NCBI GenBank assembly: GCA_964058805.1
Contig: CAXKVV010001695.1
Coordinates: 1 to 44,951, forward strand
DNA length: 44,951 nucleotides
From: Schoenoplectus triqueter
Taxonomy: Eukaryota > Streptophyta > Magnoliopsida > Poales > Cyperaceae
Direction: 5' to 3'
Shown here: positions 1-11,714 of the stretch, piece by piece
Layout of the letters: every line of letters begins with the position of its first letter
Position numbering within the stretch: position 1 is the stretch's first letter
Program-made: the position numbers and the translations under genes
Notes under the pieces: generated by a model
Told to the model about the DNA's origin: nothing
The model's input: only the letters and a program-made list of their open reading frames with translations
Databases searched by the model: none

Positions 1-3000
1 TCACACATGGGACCTTCATGAGGCACTTCTTGCACTCGATCAAAGTTGCGTATATTATCTAGAGTCTCGATTGATGGTGACAGCCCACCATGCAGGCAAA
101 ATATCTCTGATTCAACCTACCACAGCCAAATGATATCATTTGATTGGAATAACTTTTTGACTGTATGATGCCCTTTGGTAAAATAAACAGTTTCAATTTA
201 AAAAGAAAAGAAAGGGTACTATGCGCTCTTTCGAAAAGTCGTATATTCTGGAGCTGTCGTCAACAACTCAAAAGGAATAATAGCAATGATATTAATAGCT
301 TTTGATGAAGCTAAAACCTACTGATATCACAAACTAGTAAAATAGTTAACAGAAATGAAAATTTTCATTTGTATTGTGTGATTCAAAAATATCAAAATTA
401 AATCGCTTGTCAACATAAACACATTGCACAACAGTATGGTGTTCTCAGCTGGCCAGTACAATCTATAGCAGGACCACTAAAACAAAAGCAACAGATCAAT
501 ATCAATCTAATATAGGCAGATTCATGGACTTGCATGAACTCCTTGAAAAGATAATATTGGTATGTTCTACATTAATAAAAGATAAACAAGAGATATCTGG
601 GGATGTTAATTGCAGTTCAACTTGGATATTCCAATTGATGATACTTGTAATTACTAAACCATGAAAAGAACCAAGAGAAACAAAAACACAGACCAGTGCT
701 GTCAATGGAAAATAATCAAAGAGGTCTGTGAAGATCTTCCAGACACTGGCATTGCCATACCTGCAATTAACATGTAGTGAAGAATTGGTTATTGAGACTG
801 AAAAATAAATTAAAAATCAGGCACCTCAACGTGAAGTCAAGCTCACTTTCACTCAGAGATATCCAGAGTAATAGTTAAGATGTACAAAACAGAAACCAAA
901 AAGCAGGGAAGGTTACTAACTTCCGCAAGCATTCGTCATAGAACCCATAAACCTGAGTAATCTGCACATATTAGCAAAGAAAAAAAAACATAAATCTAAG
1001 CTTTTAGTGCAACCACAGCCTTTCATCAAGCAGAATAAAGAAAAGAGAAGACAAGTACCTGTCGGCTTTCATGGTTTCCTCTAAGAATTGTAATTCTCTG
1101 GGGATAACGAACCTTCAAGGCCACTAGAAGCTGTTCCATGTATCAATTATTTAGGATAAAAACAGGGCACAGACATACAAGATAACGCAATTACATTTCT
1201 TTGACAAGGGGGCAAAAATACTCATCAGGTACTTGCTACAATCAGCATGATATACAATGTCAATGTAACTAATATGAAGTCAAGCAAACTTGCAATATTA
1301 TCATGTCATCACATCATCATCATCGTTGTCATTATTATCATCATCATCAGTACTATCAGTATCATTATCACTATTACTATCATTGATTTTTTATATTTGA
1401 GATCTCTGATCTCTATGATTTTGGATTGGGTTTCATTTCTAGCCTACCCCAATTTATTTGGGATTAAATGCTTTGTTGTTGCTGCTATATCTTCCATCAT
1501 AACAACTTTATATCAACCTAATTTATATGCTTAGGCATAATTGATTGTTTGATACTATAAGGAAACTTACTGTCACTGTTTCCACAGAGTAGTAACCACG
1601 ATCGACATAATCACCCATGAATAGATAGTTAGTATCTGGACACTGGAAAGAAAAAGAAAAGAAAAAACTGTCAGAACCGATCAAAAATATAAATATATGT
1701 GCAGCAGTAAAGGCTTACGGCTTCAAGCAAAATAAAAACACCATGAGAATACGAATAAAAAAATGTAGGAAAAAAAATGTTGATTAGGTAATCTCTGAAT
1801 TTACTAGATGGAAATAAGTACCTTGCCACCAATGCGAAAAAGTTCTGCGAGATCATGGAATTGACCATGGATATCTCCACAAATTGTCACTGGACTTTTC
1901 ACAGGCTGCAGTTTAAAACCAAAAAAAAATGGTAATACAATAGTACCGGCAGTATCTACAAAGGAGAAAAAAGGCATCCAAATATCACGAGGTACAGATC
2001 TCATATCTGTAACTTTAGTTATTTCCTTCTTCTTTTTTTTTGGAAGCCAGTATATAGCCTGTAATTATGCAACTTACATCATACTTGTCAAAATTCCCAA
2101 GGGATATCACACCCAACCAACATGATCTCCTGAAGACAGGAGAAATACATCACCACAATATTTGCAATCTTCAGAATGATTTGACAAGATTTTGGTAGAT
2201 ATCATTACATGTGTAAATGAAGAGCATAGTACCCCAACCAGCATATGCAAGAGCATTACCTGAACATTGCTTTCTTCCATCAATATCTCTTTGGCCTTTT
2301 CACATAGTACCCTAACCTGCATATGCAACACAAAAAACAGTGATAACTAGGCAATCTATTATAAGGTACAAATAATTAGATTTAGAATGTAGATATGGTG
2401 ATAGGTGGCTTTGACAATGCATTGCTAACTTTGGAATAACTTCAGAAAAATGTCTTGGAAGTGGTCAGGAAAACCTCCTATTCCCTAGTCCCTACCATAA
2501 CAAGACAACTGTTCACAGCAACAAATTTCATAATGTAACAAATGCATTCAGCTACAACGCGCTTGAAGAATGTTTCTAAATAAAAAATATACTCTTCCAA
2601 TGCAACTACTCTACCACGATCAGCTTTTGCCCTTGCACGATGTATGAAACCATTCTTAACCTCCTCACCAGGTAGAGCCATGAACAACCAATGAGCATCA
2701 TCAAACTGATTTGAAAAAAGAAAAGTGTGCCTGTTGTACAACTCAGTGTAGGGCGTTTGATGAATGACTCTATTAGCTAGCTCGCTTTTTGAGGTAAGTA
2801 GTCACTTTGGTATTGAATCAAATGTCAGCTTAGTACAAAGCCTGGTTTTTATTAGCTAGAAATTCAACTCTTTCTCGTCAGGATAGCCGCCTTAATCAGG
2901 ACCTCGGAGACAGAACTGAGCTGTCCTTAGAAGCACTACCGTAATGTCTTTCAGAGCCGCAAACCATTCTTCTATTATAGACCGGGAAGACGAATCCAAA

Positions 3001-3757
3001 TCAAGTAGCAGTAAAAAGATCTTGTGTAACCCGTTCTGTTAGAAGGTGCCAGTACTTAAGGTCAACTGGGGAGATATATTGTAATTTGCTGGAGACTAGG
3101 ATATTGGAGGTCTATACAAGGTGCTCCAGCTAAAGATGTAGTCACATTCCTCGTCATGTATATCTTCACCATGATTCTCTTCCCTAATGGAAATGGTTTG
3201 ACAGGGACTGCATACAGGTTGACCAAACCAATCCAGACTGTAAGGTTAAGCTTGACCAAAAAGTTAGATACGCTAATGGATAGAAAAGGAAAACTTGCAT
3301 CATCGATTATGACAGAGGAAATACAGTTTGCAATTTCATCACTTGAGACTATACCAGATAGAATAATACTCGTCTTAGATCTAGCAAAATTTCTCCAGAA
3401 TTACAAAATTCATCGTATTCCCATCAATAACTAATATAATGCTCAGATCGGACCCCAAATCCTTGTCAATGCCATATTGGCCTTATAAACCCTAAATAGA
3501 CCAGATCGTCCTAAAATATGTCCAATCATCCAAGCAACGACGTGAAGGACCTGATCCAGCGTGGAACACATATCGTGGCCGAGAATAAGGAATCCCAAAA
3601 TACAAAAAGCAAAATGGAAGTGAAAATCACCATAAAAGTAGGTAAGTTAAAAAAAGAGAACCTCTTGCTCAGATAACGGCCTGCACTGCATGAGCTGCTC
3701 GATCTGCTCGTCGAGATTGCCATGTGAGCTTGCCACCGCAGGATTTGCACTACTCAT
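1..3757 (-). CDS. PP2A-C: Serine/threonine protein phosphatase PP2A catalytic subunit (5' part, runs off left edge)
   Basis: Catalytic subunit of PP2A, a metal-dependent Ser/Thr phosphatase working with A and B subunits in cytosol and nucleus. Exons on the minus strand: 3757-3662, 2316-2260, 1905-1822, 1642-1571, 1130-1059, 961-921, 760-694, 116-1. All junctions are GT-AG and the frame stays open for 201 residues. Visible signatures: GDIHG at residues 61-65 (metal ligands D62, H64), GDYVDRG at 89-95 (D90), LRGNHES at 119-125 (N122, H123), CLHGGLSP from 170 (H172). [19 protein letters not shown] and [19 protein letters not shown] place it in the plant PP2A-3/PP2A-4 subfamily. The start is the ATG before [17 protein letters not shown]; first-exon N-termini vary in this family. 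The last metal ligand and the TPDYFL tail lie beyond the window. The Y-G-N-A-S-V-W segment has S where the family usually has N. Nothing suggests a pseudogene. Confidence 0.96.
1305..1384. repeat. Imperfect ATC/ATT trinucleotide microsatellite in a PP2A intron
   Basis: Interrupted CATCATCAT and ATTATTATC units in the intron between the exons at 1642-1571 and 1130-1059. It gives rise to an Ile-rich spurious reading frame on the plus strand, which I do not count as a gene. Confidence 0.8.
2478..3010 (-). other. Coding-like tract inside PP2A intron 1, unidentified
   Basis: Within the 1.35-kb first intron of PP2A, same strand, 2741-2478 is open with protein-like composition ([20 protein letters not shown], then [20 protein letters not shown] and a Cys-containing tail). 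No ATG begins it (position 2741 reads TTG) and the frame is open further upstream. About 200 bases upstream, 3010-2900 reads [14 protein letters not shown] and runs to a stop. I do not recognise a family. It could be a decayed gene or transposon fragment inserted in the intron, an alternative exon, or chance. No splice pattern joining it to PP2A is evident. Confidence 0.3.
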
Positions 3758-3761
3758 CTCA

Positions 3762-3775
3762 AAACCCTAACCCTA
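3762..3775. promoter_or_regulatory. Double telo-box just upstream of the PP2A start codon
   Basis: AAACCCTAACCCTA lies 5 bases upstream of the PP2A ATG (gene on minus strand), in the leader or proximal promoter, followed upstream by a CT-rich stretch (3780-3815) typical of plant 5' UTRs. AAACCCTAA is the plant telo-box, common near starts of housekeeping and translation-related genes and active in either orientation. A further AAACCCTAAA lies in intron 1 near 3487. Function is inferred from motif identity only. Confidence 0.55.
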
Positions 3776-3899
3776 GATCCACGATTTCCTTCTCCTCTCC
3801 CTCCCTCTTTATCTCGACAGAGACGACGACGGCGAAGCTGAGAGACAAGTAAGTATATCGAGATAGAGGAAGGAGAGGGAAAACTCACGAGATTTGCTT

Positions 3900-5286
3900 T
3901 TGCTGGTTTTTTGTGAAATCTGCTGGTTTCCTTCGTTCCCTATTTCCTCCGATCGTGTCAAGGATGGATAATTAAGAATCTTTTGCATTTCAGACCCTGC
4001 ATCTTTTCAGCATTTATTTTCAACCTTAAATCAAAGTTTAGTGAATAAGCTCATTATTGTCGCACTTATAGAAAAAGCACATAATCGTTTAATAATTAAT
4101 ACACTGATTATACTGCAGTAAACTACTATTATTACATATCGGACAACAATTATTAAATATAGTGAATACAAATATATGTTAGATTAGTAGGACCTCTCTT
4201 TTAAAAAGAAAATTTTCTAAAGGTCACTAAATTATGTCTCAAATTTATATTTGATCATTAAATTTTTATTTATTCATTTTTAATCGCTAAATTTTAAAGT
4301 TTATTCAAATTTGATCATTTTGTTAGATTTTCATGCAAACTTAATGAAAAACTTATAATGTAACTTGAATTCGCATATGTTTATTAAATTTGAAAAAAAT
4401 GAAAATTACTGTTGTATTTGTTAGTTTGTAATAATCTAGAAGACAATAATACGATAAATTTGTTATATAAAGTTTTGTTCATGAATTGGATATTTAAATT
4501 ATATTTTATTTTCTTGAGTATTATTGAATTTATGAATCATTCTGAGTTCATGACTAAAATTATGAAATTTCATAATATAAATATACTCTTAAAAGTCATT
4601 AACCGAGATAATTAGTAGGAATACTAATTAATCGCTATCAAGTTAGTATGTGGATTAAATGATGGTCAAGTTTCACAGACCATAGATAAAAAGTTATCAT
4701 TTTAATCACATAGATAGATGTTCTAGGAACATTGTATTTGACAGACCCGAATGAAACATTAAATGAAATTGTGTTCGTGACATTAATGTTTTCATTCAGT
4801 GTTAATTTCTAAAATATGAGGTATTCATCTTTCCTACGTAAGATATATATGCGTGATTTCTACCAAACGTTGTCCACCAAAGGTGTCTATAAGGTAGTTC
4901 TTCGGTATACATAACTTATACGGAGGAAGATATGGTTTGTCAAAAGTACCATTGTCCCTCGTATCTCTATATGAGTTATAGCATCACTGACCCCTTAATA
5001 GAGTAAAATTATCTGCTAGCGGTATAATTATAGGAATAATTATATTTGATAATTTACTCAGGATCAAGAAAAGATTAAGCTTGCAAGGATGACACCTACC
5101 TTGAAACTGATCTGATAGCTATGAAACAAAAGAATTAACACAAGTAGATAATTTACTTAATCATGATATTATATAGTACAACATCATCTAGGTAATTGGA
5201 TGGTCATAGTGCATTCTGTCAGATACCTCCTATAATTATAAAAATTAAAACAATTTTAACTCTATTTACCAACATAATATAGATCA
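3900..5286. other. AT-rich intergenic DNA without recognisable features
   Basis: Upstream flank of the PP2A gene, then strongly AT-rich sequence full of stops in all frames. Short open frames (for example around 4412-4615) have Ile/Asn/Leu-rich composition expected of random AT-rich DNA. Nothing supported as a gene. Confidence 0.6.
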
Positions 5287-6482
5287 TGTCGGGTCACACC
5301 ATATAGGAGTTAATCGGAGAATCTTATTGATTAATTATAAATTATTTATAATTAATAATAAGATGATTATAATTAATTATATATGATATAATTAAATTAT
5401 ATTTGTCATAGAGATGATAAGAAGCAAAAACCAGATTAAATTTATAACGTGTTTGACATGTCGTATAAATTACCAAAACAACAACTGAGACAAATCTAAT
5501 TGTACATGACAATTATATATATATATATATGGTTTGGATTTTAAATATTAATTATGGATTTGAATTTTGGGTTAAAAACCCATTAATAATTAAATCCTTA
5601 ATTAATAATTAAAAACTCAAAATTAAAAAGGCCCAAAATAGCCTAATGACAAACTTATAAATTCGGCCAAATTTATATTTTTGCCAACCAAGTAATGACA
5701 TTTTAGTAATTTGGCCAAACGTCAATGGCATTTTGGTAAATTGGATGAATTTTAATGGCATTTTGATAATTTTGGTAAACTTTTTGAAAGGCTATAAATA
5801 GAAGGGTGTGATGAAAGAGAAAAACTAATTCACTTCGTATCATATCACGATTGATCGATTTGAGTTATTATTTTCTCTCTTTCTCGGTTTACGGTTATTT
5901 CAGAATCCACAGGATCGGTAAATAATGTTTTTGTGAAAGTCACAGTATTTCTGCACCTTTGTGAAATAGAATAACTAGGCATCGTGAATAGTACTATTTT
6001 CATTTTTTCTCGGTGAATAGTATTTTTGCGAGAAACTGTGATTTATAGTATTTCTGACAAAATAAATAAATCGTTCTTTAGTTAGTCCTGGTGGATAATC
6101 TACAGAGGTATCACACGTGTGATATTTCGAGGCAACCTGATTTGCATTTCAATTGAAATTTGGAAACGAGTATAAAATTTTATATTAATTTATTTAATTG
6201 TTAAGTAGATTAAAGTTTTAGAAATCCATCATGAAGTAAATTTATAAAGGATTAAAGAGGTATGTATCTCTCGATAATTCATCCGATATACCGTTTTAAC
6301 CCTTCACTTAAGTTAGAAGTAAAATAATATTTAACGGTCTTTTAAAAAGATTAAAATATATGTAACTCTCGATAATTCATCCGACATACTTTAAGCCCTA
6401 ATTTAAGTAAAAGTAAAACTTTGTTTTACGGTCTTTTTATAGTTTAAGCATTAATGGTATTTGGTTGGACCAAAACCCAACA
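5287..6482 (+). mobile_element. Probable solo LTR of an LTR retrotransposon
   Basis: Starts TGTCGGGT and ends ACCCAACA, a short imperfect terminal inverted repeat with TG..CA ends (7/8). About 520 bases in there is a promoter-like GGCTATAAATAGAAGG (5791-5806) followed by a CT-rich leader, the expected U3/R arrangement on the plus strand. Internal features: a (TA)n run at 5512-5531 and a diverged 98-bp tandem duplication (CTCTCGATAATTCATCCGA at 6268 and 6366). No gag-pol coding, primer-binding site or polypurine tract is visible alongside, and the flanking 5-mers (GATCA, GTATT) do not match, so target-site duplication is not demonstrated. Confidence 0.42.
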
Positions 6483-6566
6483 GTATTATTATTTATATCA
6501 TAAATTTATGCAATTAAGCATATCAACTTTTAAGTTAATTTATATTAATTATTTTTATTTTTTTTA

Positions 6567-6960
6567 GATCATGAACATGAAGCGCTATGCCAGCTCATAG
6601 ACCTAGACATTAAGATATCTCGATGATCCATATAGAGATACTGAATGATTCTCGAGATATGACATATTGAGTTAAGGCTCCTTATCAACTCAAATATCAA
6701 GATCATGGTGAATTTTCTAAGATACAAAATGTGAACGCAAGCACTCTGCCCGCTCATCATCAAGATCTGGTGAATTAGAAAGATGAGATTTGGCCCATTT
6801 CTTGGTTTTTGCTGATCTTCTAGACTATAAATCTGAAGCGCTGTGCTAATTCATAAGCCTATGCATTCAGAGTCTCGATGATCCATATAGAGACTTGAAT
6901 AATATTTGAGATATAAGACATTGAGTTAATGCTCCTTATCAACTCAAGTGTTAAGATCAA
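6567..6960. repeat. Imperfect direct duplication, two about 145-bp copies
   Basis: Copy 1 (about 6567-6708) and copy 2 (about 6814-6960) share blocks such as TCTCGATGATCCATATAGAG and CTCCTTATCAACTCAA in the same order and orientation, separated by about 105 bases. Origin unknown; no open frame is preserved across either copy. Confidence 0.65.
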
Positions 6961-7800
6961 GAATTGATTTTTATTTTGGGTTGAGTTTGATTTATTTTGA
7001 AATTGAATTTTAAAATGGATGAAGTTTTTTTATTTTTCTTTCATTTAAGTGTTTTGCTTTATTCATTTCTTTTATTTTAATTTTGAAGTGTTGGAAGTTT
7101 ATTTAATTTCCGTGGATGATAAAGTATTTTATTTCTTTTGTTTCATTTAACTATTTTAGCTTTTTATATTTTATTTTGTTTAATTTCGAAGAGTTTATTT
7201 AATTTTGGTAAATGGTTGAAGTGTTTATTTTCTTTTATTGATGATATCTAGTTTAGTTTATATTTATTTTATATTTATTTAAAATTTATGTTATTTGAAA
7301 AGTTGAAAGAGTTGCATTTTTATTTTACTCTTTATTTTATTTTTCTTTCATTTATATATTTAACTTTACTTATTATTTTATTTTATTTTTATTTGGAGTT
7401 TGTTTAATTTTTAAATTTTTTTATTTAATGAATTTGGTTGTGTGTTCTATTTTATTTTCATTTGAAGATTATTTAATTTTAAAAGTTGAAAGGGTGATAT
7501 TTTTATTTTTATTTTTTTTATCTACATATTTATCTTTATTTATTTTTACTTTATTTTTTATTTGAAATTTATTTAATTTTGAAAGTTTGATTAAATGAGT
7601 AGGAGTTATATTTTTATTAATTATTATATTTGTTTATGTGTCTGAAGAAATTATGTGATCAACATATTTCTAACATTTACATAAAATTTTCTTATTTTTA
7701 TCATTTTATGCTTTTACGTTTTATTTTCATTTATCATGGTTATGTCTTTTAAGGGGAAAACCATTTTATTTATTTTTACTTAACTTATTTAGTAGATGAA
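6961..7800. repeat. T-rich, strand-asymmetric low-complexity tract
   Basis: Long run of TTTTATTT/TATTTTAT words on the plus strand with little C; recurring TTTAATTTTGAAAGTT-like words about every 100 bases suggest an old diverged tandem repeat. No coding potential. Confidence 0.6.
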
Positions 7801-8870
7801 AAAGGTATGTACATTATTATTATTTATATATATATTTTTTTATTTACAACGGGAATCTCCTTTTATTGGTCCGCTGGGCTTTTTGGGTTATTTTCCTCTT
7901 TGCTGACTTCTCCTTCGGGCTTTAGCAAGCTTTGGGCTGGAATTTTTTTAAGCCTTATATATATTATACGTTATAGAGATGTGACCAGTTGGGGTTTAAA
8001 TTATATTATGATCTTTGCGATTCATCACCACCTGTAGTTCAAGCTTAGTTATCAACATATCTTATAGGTATTCCACAAGTGGTATACAAACACACATGCA
8101 TTTTACTGATTTGAACTATGAAAGCAAATTATAAAACTCAACGAGAGGTAGTTTACTATTGGATATACAATTCAAAGAAATACAAGATTTCATATGTACT
8201 CAATCATCAATTTGCAGAGCCAAGTGGTTAATCCAATTCATCAGAAAATACAAATTTAGTATTTACAACTGATACCAGTCGGTACAGGTATTTATAGTAC
8301 AACATGCATATATTTGGAAAAAATATTGACTATTTCATAAATACTTTAACGAATATATCAACCAAGCTACAAAACTTGAGACTAGTTACACGATCAAAAC
8401 AGTCCCTTTTATACAATATTATTAACAAGACTTTAATAAATATACATTACAACACTTAATCACACGAATTTGAATTAGAGCTTCACAACAGGAGGAGGGC
8501 AAAAACAATATTTGGATGCTAACCTGTAACAAACACCAAAGCATATTTCATCATATTTGTTTTACAAATTATAATTTTAGGTTAGCATCTGGCAGATCTT
8601 ATTTCTTGTGATCTTGACATCTATAACTTTAATATGCAGCAATAATGACACCCTCTCAAAGAAGTCTCCATGTATATGTACAAAGTGAGAATTTGAAGCC
8701 TTAAATGGAAAAAAGTTATAACAGACCTGACCTACACCAGAAAAAGACATATTATCAAATTTAGACTTATTTATATACTTGGACTTTATCAGAACTAAGC
8801 ACTGATTCTAGTGCACTATTTTGACATCAAGCTTTCGAACTTGGTAATTTCAACTGGAATGACCTTTTAA
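7801..8870. other. Intergenic DNA, nothing recognised
   Basis: Average-complexity AT-rich sequence. The open frame at 7807-8037 (plus) is hydrophobic and T-rich and has no recognisable motif. Nothing supported. Confidence 0.5.
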
Positions 8871-8878
8871 ATATTAGA

Positions 8879-9022
8879 TGGTACCAATGCATTCGCTTGG
8901 GTTTCAATCATATCCAACATCCACGGCACTTGCCTTTAGATTTTAGACGACCTTGTGCTTTTGAGCTCTAGGCACTTGCCATTGAGCCTTTAGCATATCC
9001 GCTCGGAAATGCATTGGTACCA
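8879..9022. repeat. Small inverted repeat (potential hairpin, about 144 bp)
   Basis: TGGTACCAATGCATT (8879-8893) is the exact reverse complement of AATGCATTGGTACCA (9008-9022). The intervening 114 bases are less AT-rich than the surroundings and contain two direct copies of GGCACTTGCC followed by TTTAG (about 8923 and 8971). It may be a small transposon relic or a stem-loop; I do not recognise a known miRNA. Confidence 0.55.
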
Positions 9023-9029
9023 ACCCAGT

Positions 9030-9840
9030 GCCAGTGTGTTTATTTGGACTCAAGCTGTGTTGTGATAAGACCAAGCACGTAAACAAGTCTAGTATCTAAT
9101 ATATTTAGCAAATGGTAACAGAGAAGAACTTTTTACAAAAAGGTTGAAATGAAAAGGTAGAAAATTTAAATATGCATGCCTTGAGACATTTCTAACAAAG
9201 ATGCAGACTTTTTGCATTTTGATCCAGAAAAAGAATAAAGTTTTAAATGAAGAAAAGATTTATTTTATTTTTGTTCAGGAATATCATCAGATGCATACTT
9301 TGGAATATTACTTTATCCTTTTCTTAGGGCTTGAACAGCTCTGTTCATAGGTTTAAGAAAATAGATGCAAGCAAGTTTCACTTCAGTTTCATGCTTTGAT
9401 GCCTTAAAGCAGAACAGAAAAGAATATTTTTCTTTATTTTCTAAACATGCAAAATTCATAAGAATGAATAGAAATAGAAAAGAAAAGAACTTCTAAGATT
9501 CCTATTTAGATTTTGCCGAGTTTCATCCCTTAATCCGGTTCTTACTGATTTCTATATCAGTTATTGAGATTCATTAACTCTATATTACTTAGCCACTGTA
9601 CTTGCATACCTTGAAAGGGTTATGCAAATTTTGTAAGCTCAGAAACAAAGAGTGAAAGAAAAGAAAGGAAAAAAAATAAAATGTGGAAAGAAGAGTAAAT
9701 AGAATAACAGATCTGCAAATCTTCAATTTCATTGATCCAAATCATATTTACATACATGAAATGGATTTCCATGCTGTTATTACATTGCAATTATGAGATA
9801 AACTGGAACTATATTAATTAAACTACCTAAACTTATACTA
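9030..9840. other. Intergenic DNA, nothing recognised
   Basis: A-rich purine tracts and T-rich stretches with stops in all frames. No homology or regulatory structure that I can support. Confidence 0.5.
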
Positions 9841-10990
9841 TAAGAAAGAGTAGCTGAGTTGTTGATATCTGTGGATAGTAGGACTACCAGGATTTTCTGT
9901 GAAAATTGGAGATAGATCCAGGCTTCTGATGTTGCGGATAAGAGAGATTAGGTGGTGACTAGAGTTTGAGAAATATCTAGGCTTGGGGGAAGTGCTGGCT
10001 GCTTGGGGTTTTGCTTATGCTATTTGGCCAGGTTCAGGGGCTATTTTTTTTATAATTGTTTGGGGGGGGGGGGGGGTTGCTGGCTGCTTATGGTTTTCTT
10101 TTGTAATTGGCCGGAGTAGATTGATTGCTGGGGTGAGGGGGTTTGCAATTGAGGCAGGAGGTGCTCTTTTATAGCCAGAGATTAGGTTTAGGGTTTGGAT
10201 TTTCGAATTAGGGTTTAGGGGGTTTGATTTTACCAATTTAGATCTCAAGTTAGAATTTTCCTGAGGTTTGGTTAGGGTTTCGGTGAAGCTTAAGCTGAGG
10301 TGGCATTACTGACCCAATCACACAACCCCACATTTCCCCTAACCCAATCAACGACCGCCAACAAGGCGAGGCCAGCACAACATATAAAATAACAAGGTCT
10401 TTCAGTGAAGGGTTACCTTGAGAAGGTGTTACTGGCGCCGGCTTACCAGGTGCGGGACTCTGCTGGTGTGGGTCGGGCTGGCAAGCTGGCTTCGGCCTTT
10501 GGGTCCAGCAAGCTCTTGATGTTGGGCCTTGATCATCGACCCCTTCTTTTTCTTTGCTGGCCTCCTCTTTCTGCTACGGCCTCGCCCTTCCTTGGACAAA
10601 ACTCGATGTCGCTGCCATCCTCTCCCTAACACGGCTCTCTGCACGGTCGTCACTCGGCCTTTGTCTTCTCCTTCCTCTTAGTTGTCCTTTTTATTCTATC
10701 CAATTCTAGGTTTTTGAATTCCTCTCAATGCTTTAGTTTTTTGCTGAAATTGAGGGTAGAATCGGGTTAAGAGGGTTTAGTTTTGCTGAAATTTAAGGTT
10801 GGATGAGGTGATATGCTTCGGTCTCGGCCAAATTCGGTGGCTGCCTTGGCTGTCGGAGAAGAGGGGAAGAGAAAGATGGAGAGCGTTTTTTTTTGTTGTC
10901 GGCAGAGGTGAGAGAGGAAGATTAAAGGGAGAGGGTGAGTTTTGGTCGGATGAGATTGGAGCTCAAACACCGTGTCAATGACAAATAGCC
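9841..10990. other. GC-richer tract with telomere-like motifs and a poly-G run
   Basis: Contrasts with the AT-rich flanks. Holds a 15-G run (10062-10076), telomere-like words (GTTTAGGGTTTGG at 10186, TTAGGGTTTAGGG at 10208, TTAGGGTTT at 10272), a duplicated TGCTGGCTGCTT word (9994 and 10078) and short open frames on both strands (10405-10629 plus, 10653-10429 minus, 10799-10981 plus) with no recognisable domain. It resembles promoter/leader sequence or part of an LTR-type element next to the repeat at 11110-11570. I assign no gene. Confidence 0.4.
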
Positions 10991-11109
10991 AGACTAGATG
11001 AACCGATTCCTTCTCATCCCCTTTTTTAATTTTCTTTTTGGATAGGCTTGGTGCATGAGTTTAACTGTAAATCAGGAGAGTAGGTTTGCTGACTTGTGGG
11101 TCCGAGTAT

Positions 11110-11570
11110 TCTTGGTTCAAGCATTTAATGTAACCCTTTTGAAATTAATTAAATTAATTCGGATTTTAATCAGAATTTTGGATTCTGAATTTATTTTGAA
11201 TGATCCATTCATCAAAAATTCACCAAAATTTCACCACAAATCTTATAAATCATGAGAAATTTTATGATAATTTTTATTTTCATTTTTTCCCATTGATTAA
11301 TCATCAATTAATTATTTTTGTGCCCCCAATTAATTGATTTAATTTAATTAATTGATGATTTTCATGTTTCCTCGACTTGTATAACTCCAAAAACGTCGAA
11401 TGATATATGAGAATTCTCATAATTTTATGGAGCACACAATTATCTCATAAAATTTGTGTTTTGAAAATTTTAACTTTGATGAGGTTTTTGATTTGAATTT
11501 TCTGAGTTTTGACAATTAATCCTTTTTCTGAGAATTTCTAATTTCTTTTAATTTTATTCCTAATTTCTGG
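11110..11570 (-). repeat. Dispersed repeat, related to 22290-22620 in inverted orientation
   Basis: Read on the minus strand, this stretch has GGATCATTCAAAATAAATTC followed by an AATTCTGATTAAAATC-like word; the plus strand at about 22547-22610 has GGATCGTTCAAAGTAAATTC followed by TCAGAATTAAAATCTGA. Upstream parts also match loosely (TTATCATAAAATTTCTCATG versus TTACCATAAAATTCTCCATA). Probably two decayed copies of one transposon family, perhaps an LTR. Boundaries unknown. Confidence 0.45.
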
Positions 11571-11714
11571 GTCTTCGGGCTTGATCTGGGATTTTTGAAC
11601 CTCCGTTGGGCTTAATGGGCTTTATTGGGCTTTTCAGAAATATTGGGCCTCTCAGGCCTGACCCAAGTTTCAATTTTCCTTTTGAAATATTCCTCAAATT
11701 ATTTAGGGGTAAAC

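Noticed and set aside
1247..1534. 95-residue plus-strand open frame
   Set aside because: It runs over the ATC microsatellite inside a PP2A intron; the Ile-rich peptide is a repeat artefact.
10015..10248. Overlapping open frames on both strands around the poly-G run
   Set aside because: No recognisable motif; they arise from low-complexity G/T-rich and telomere-like sequence.
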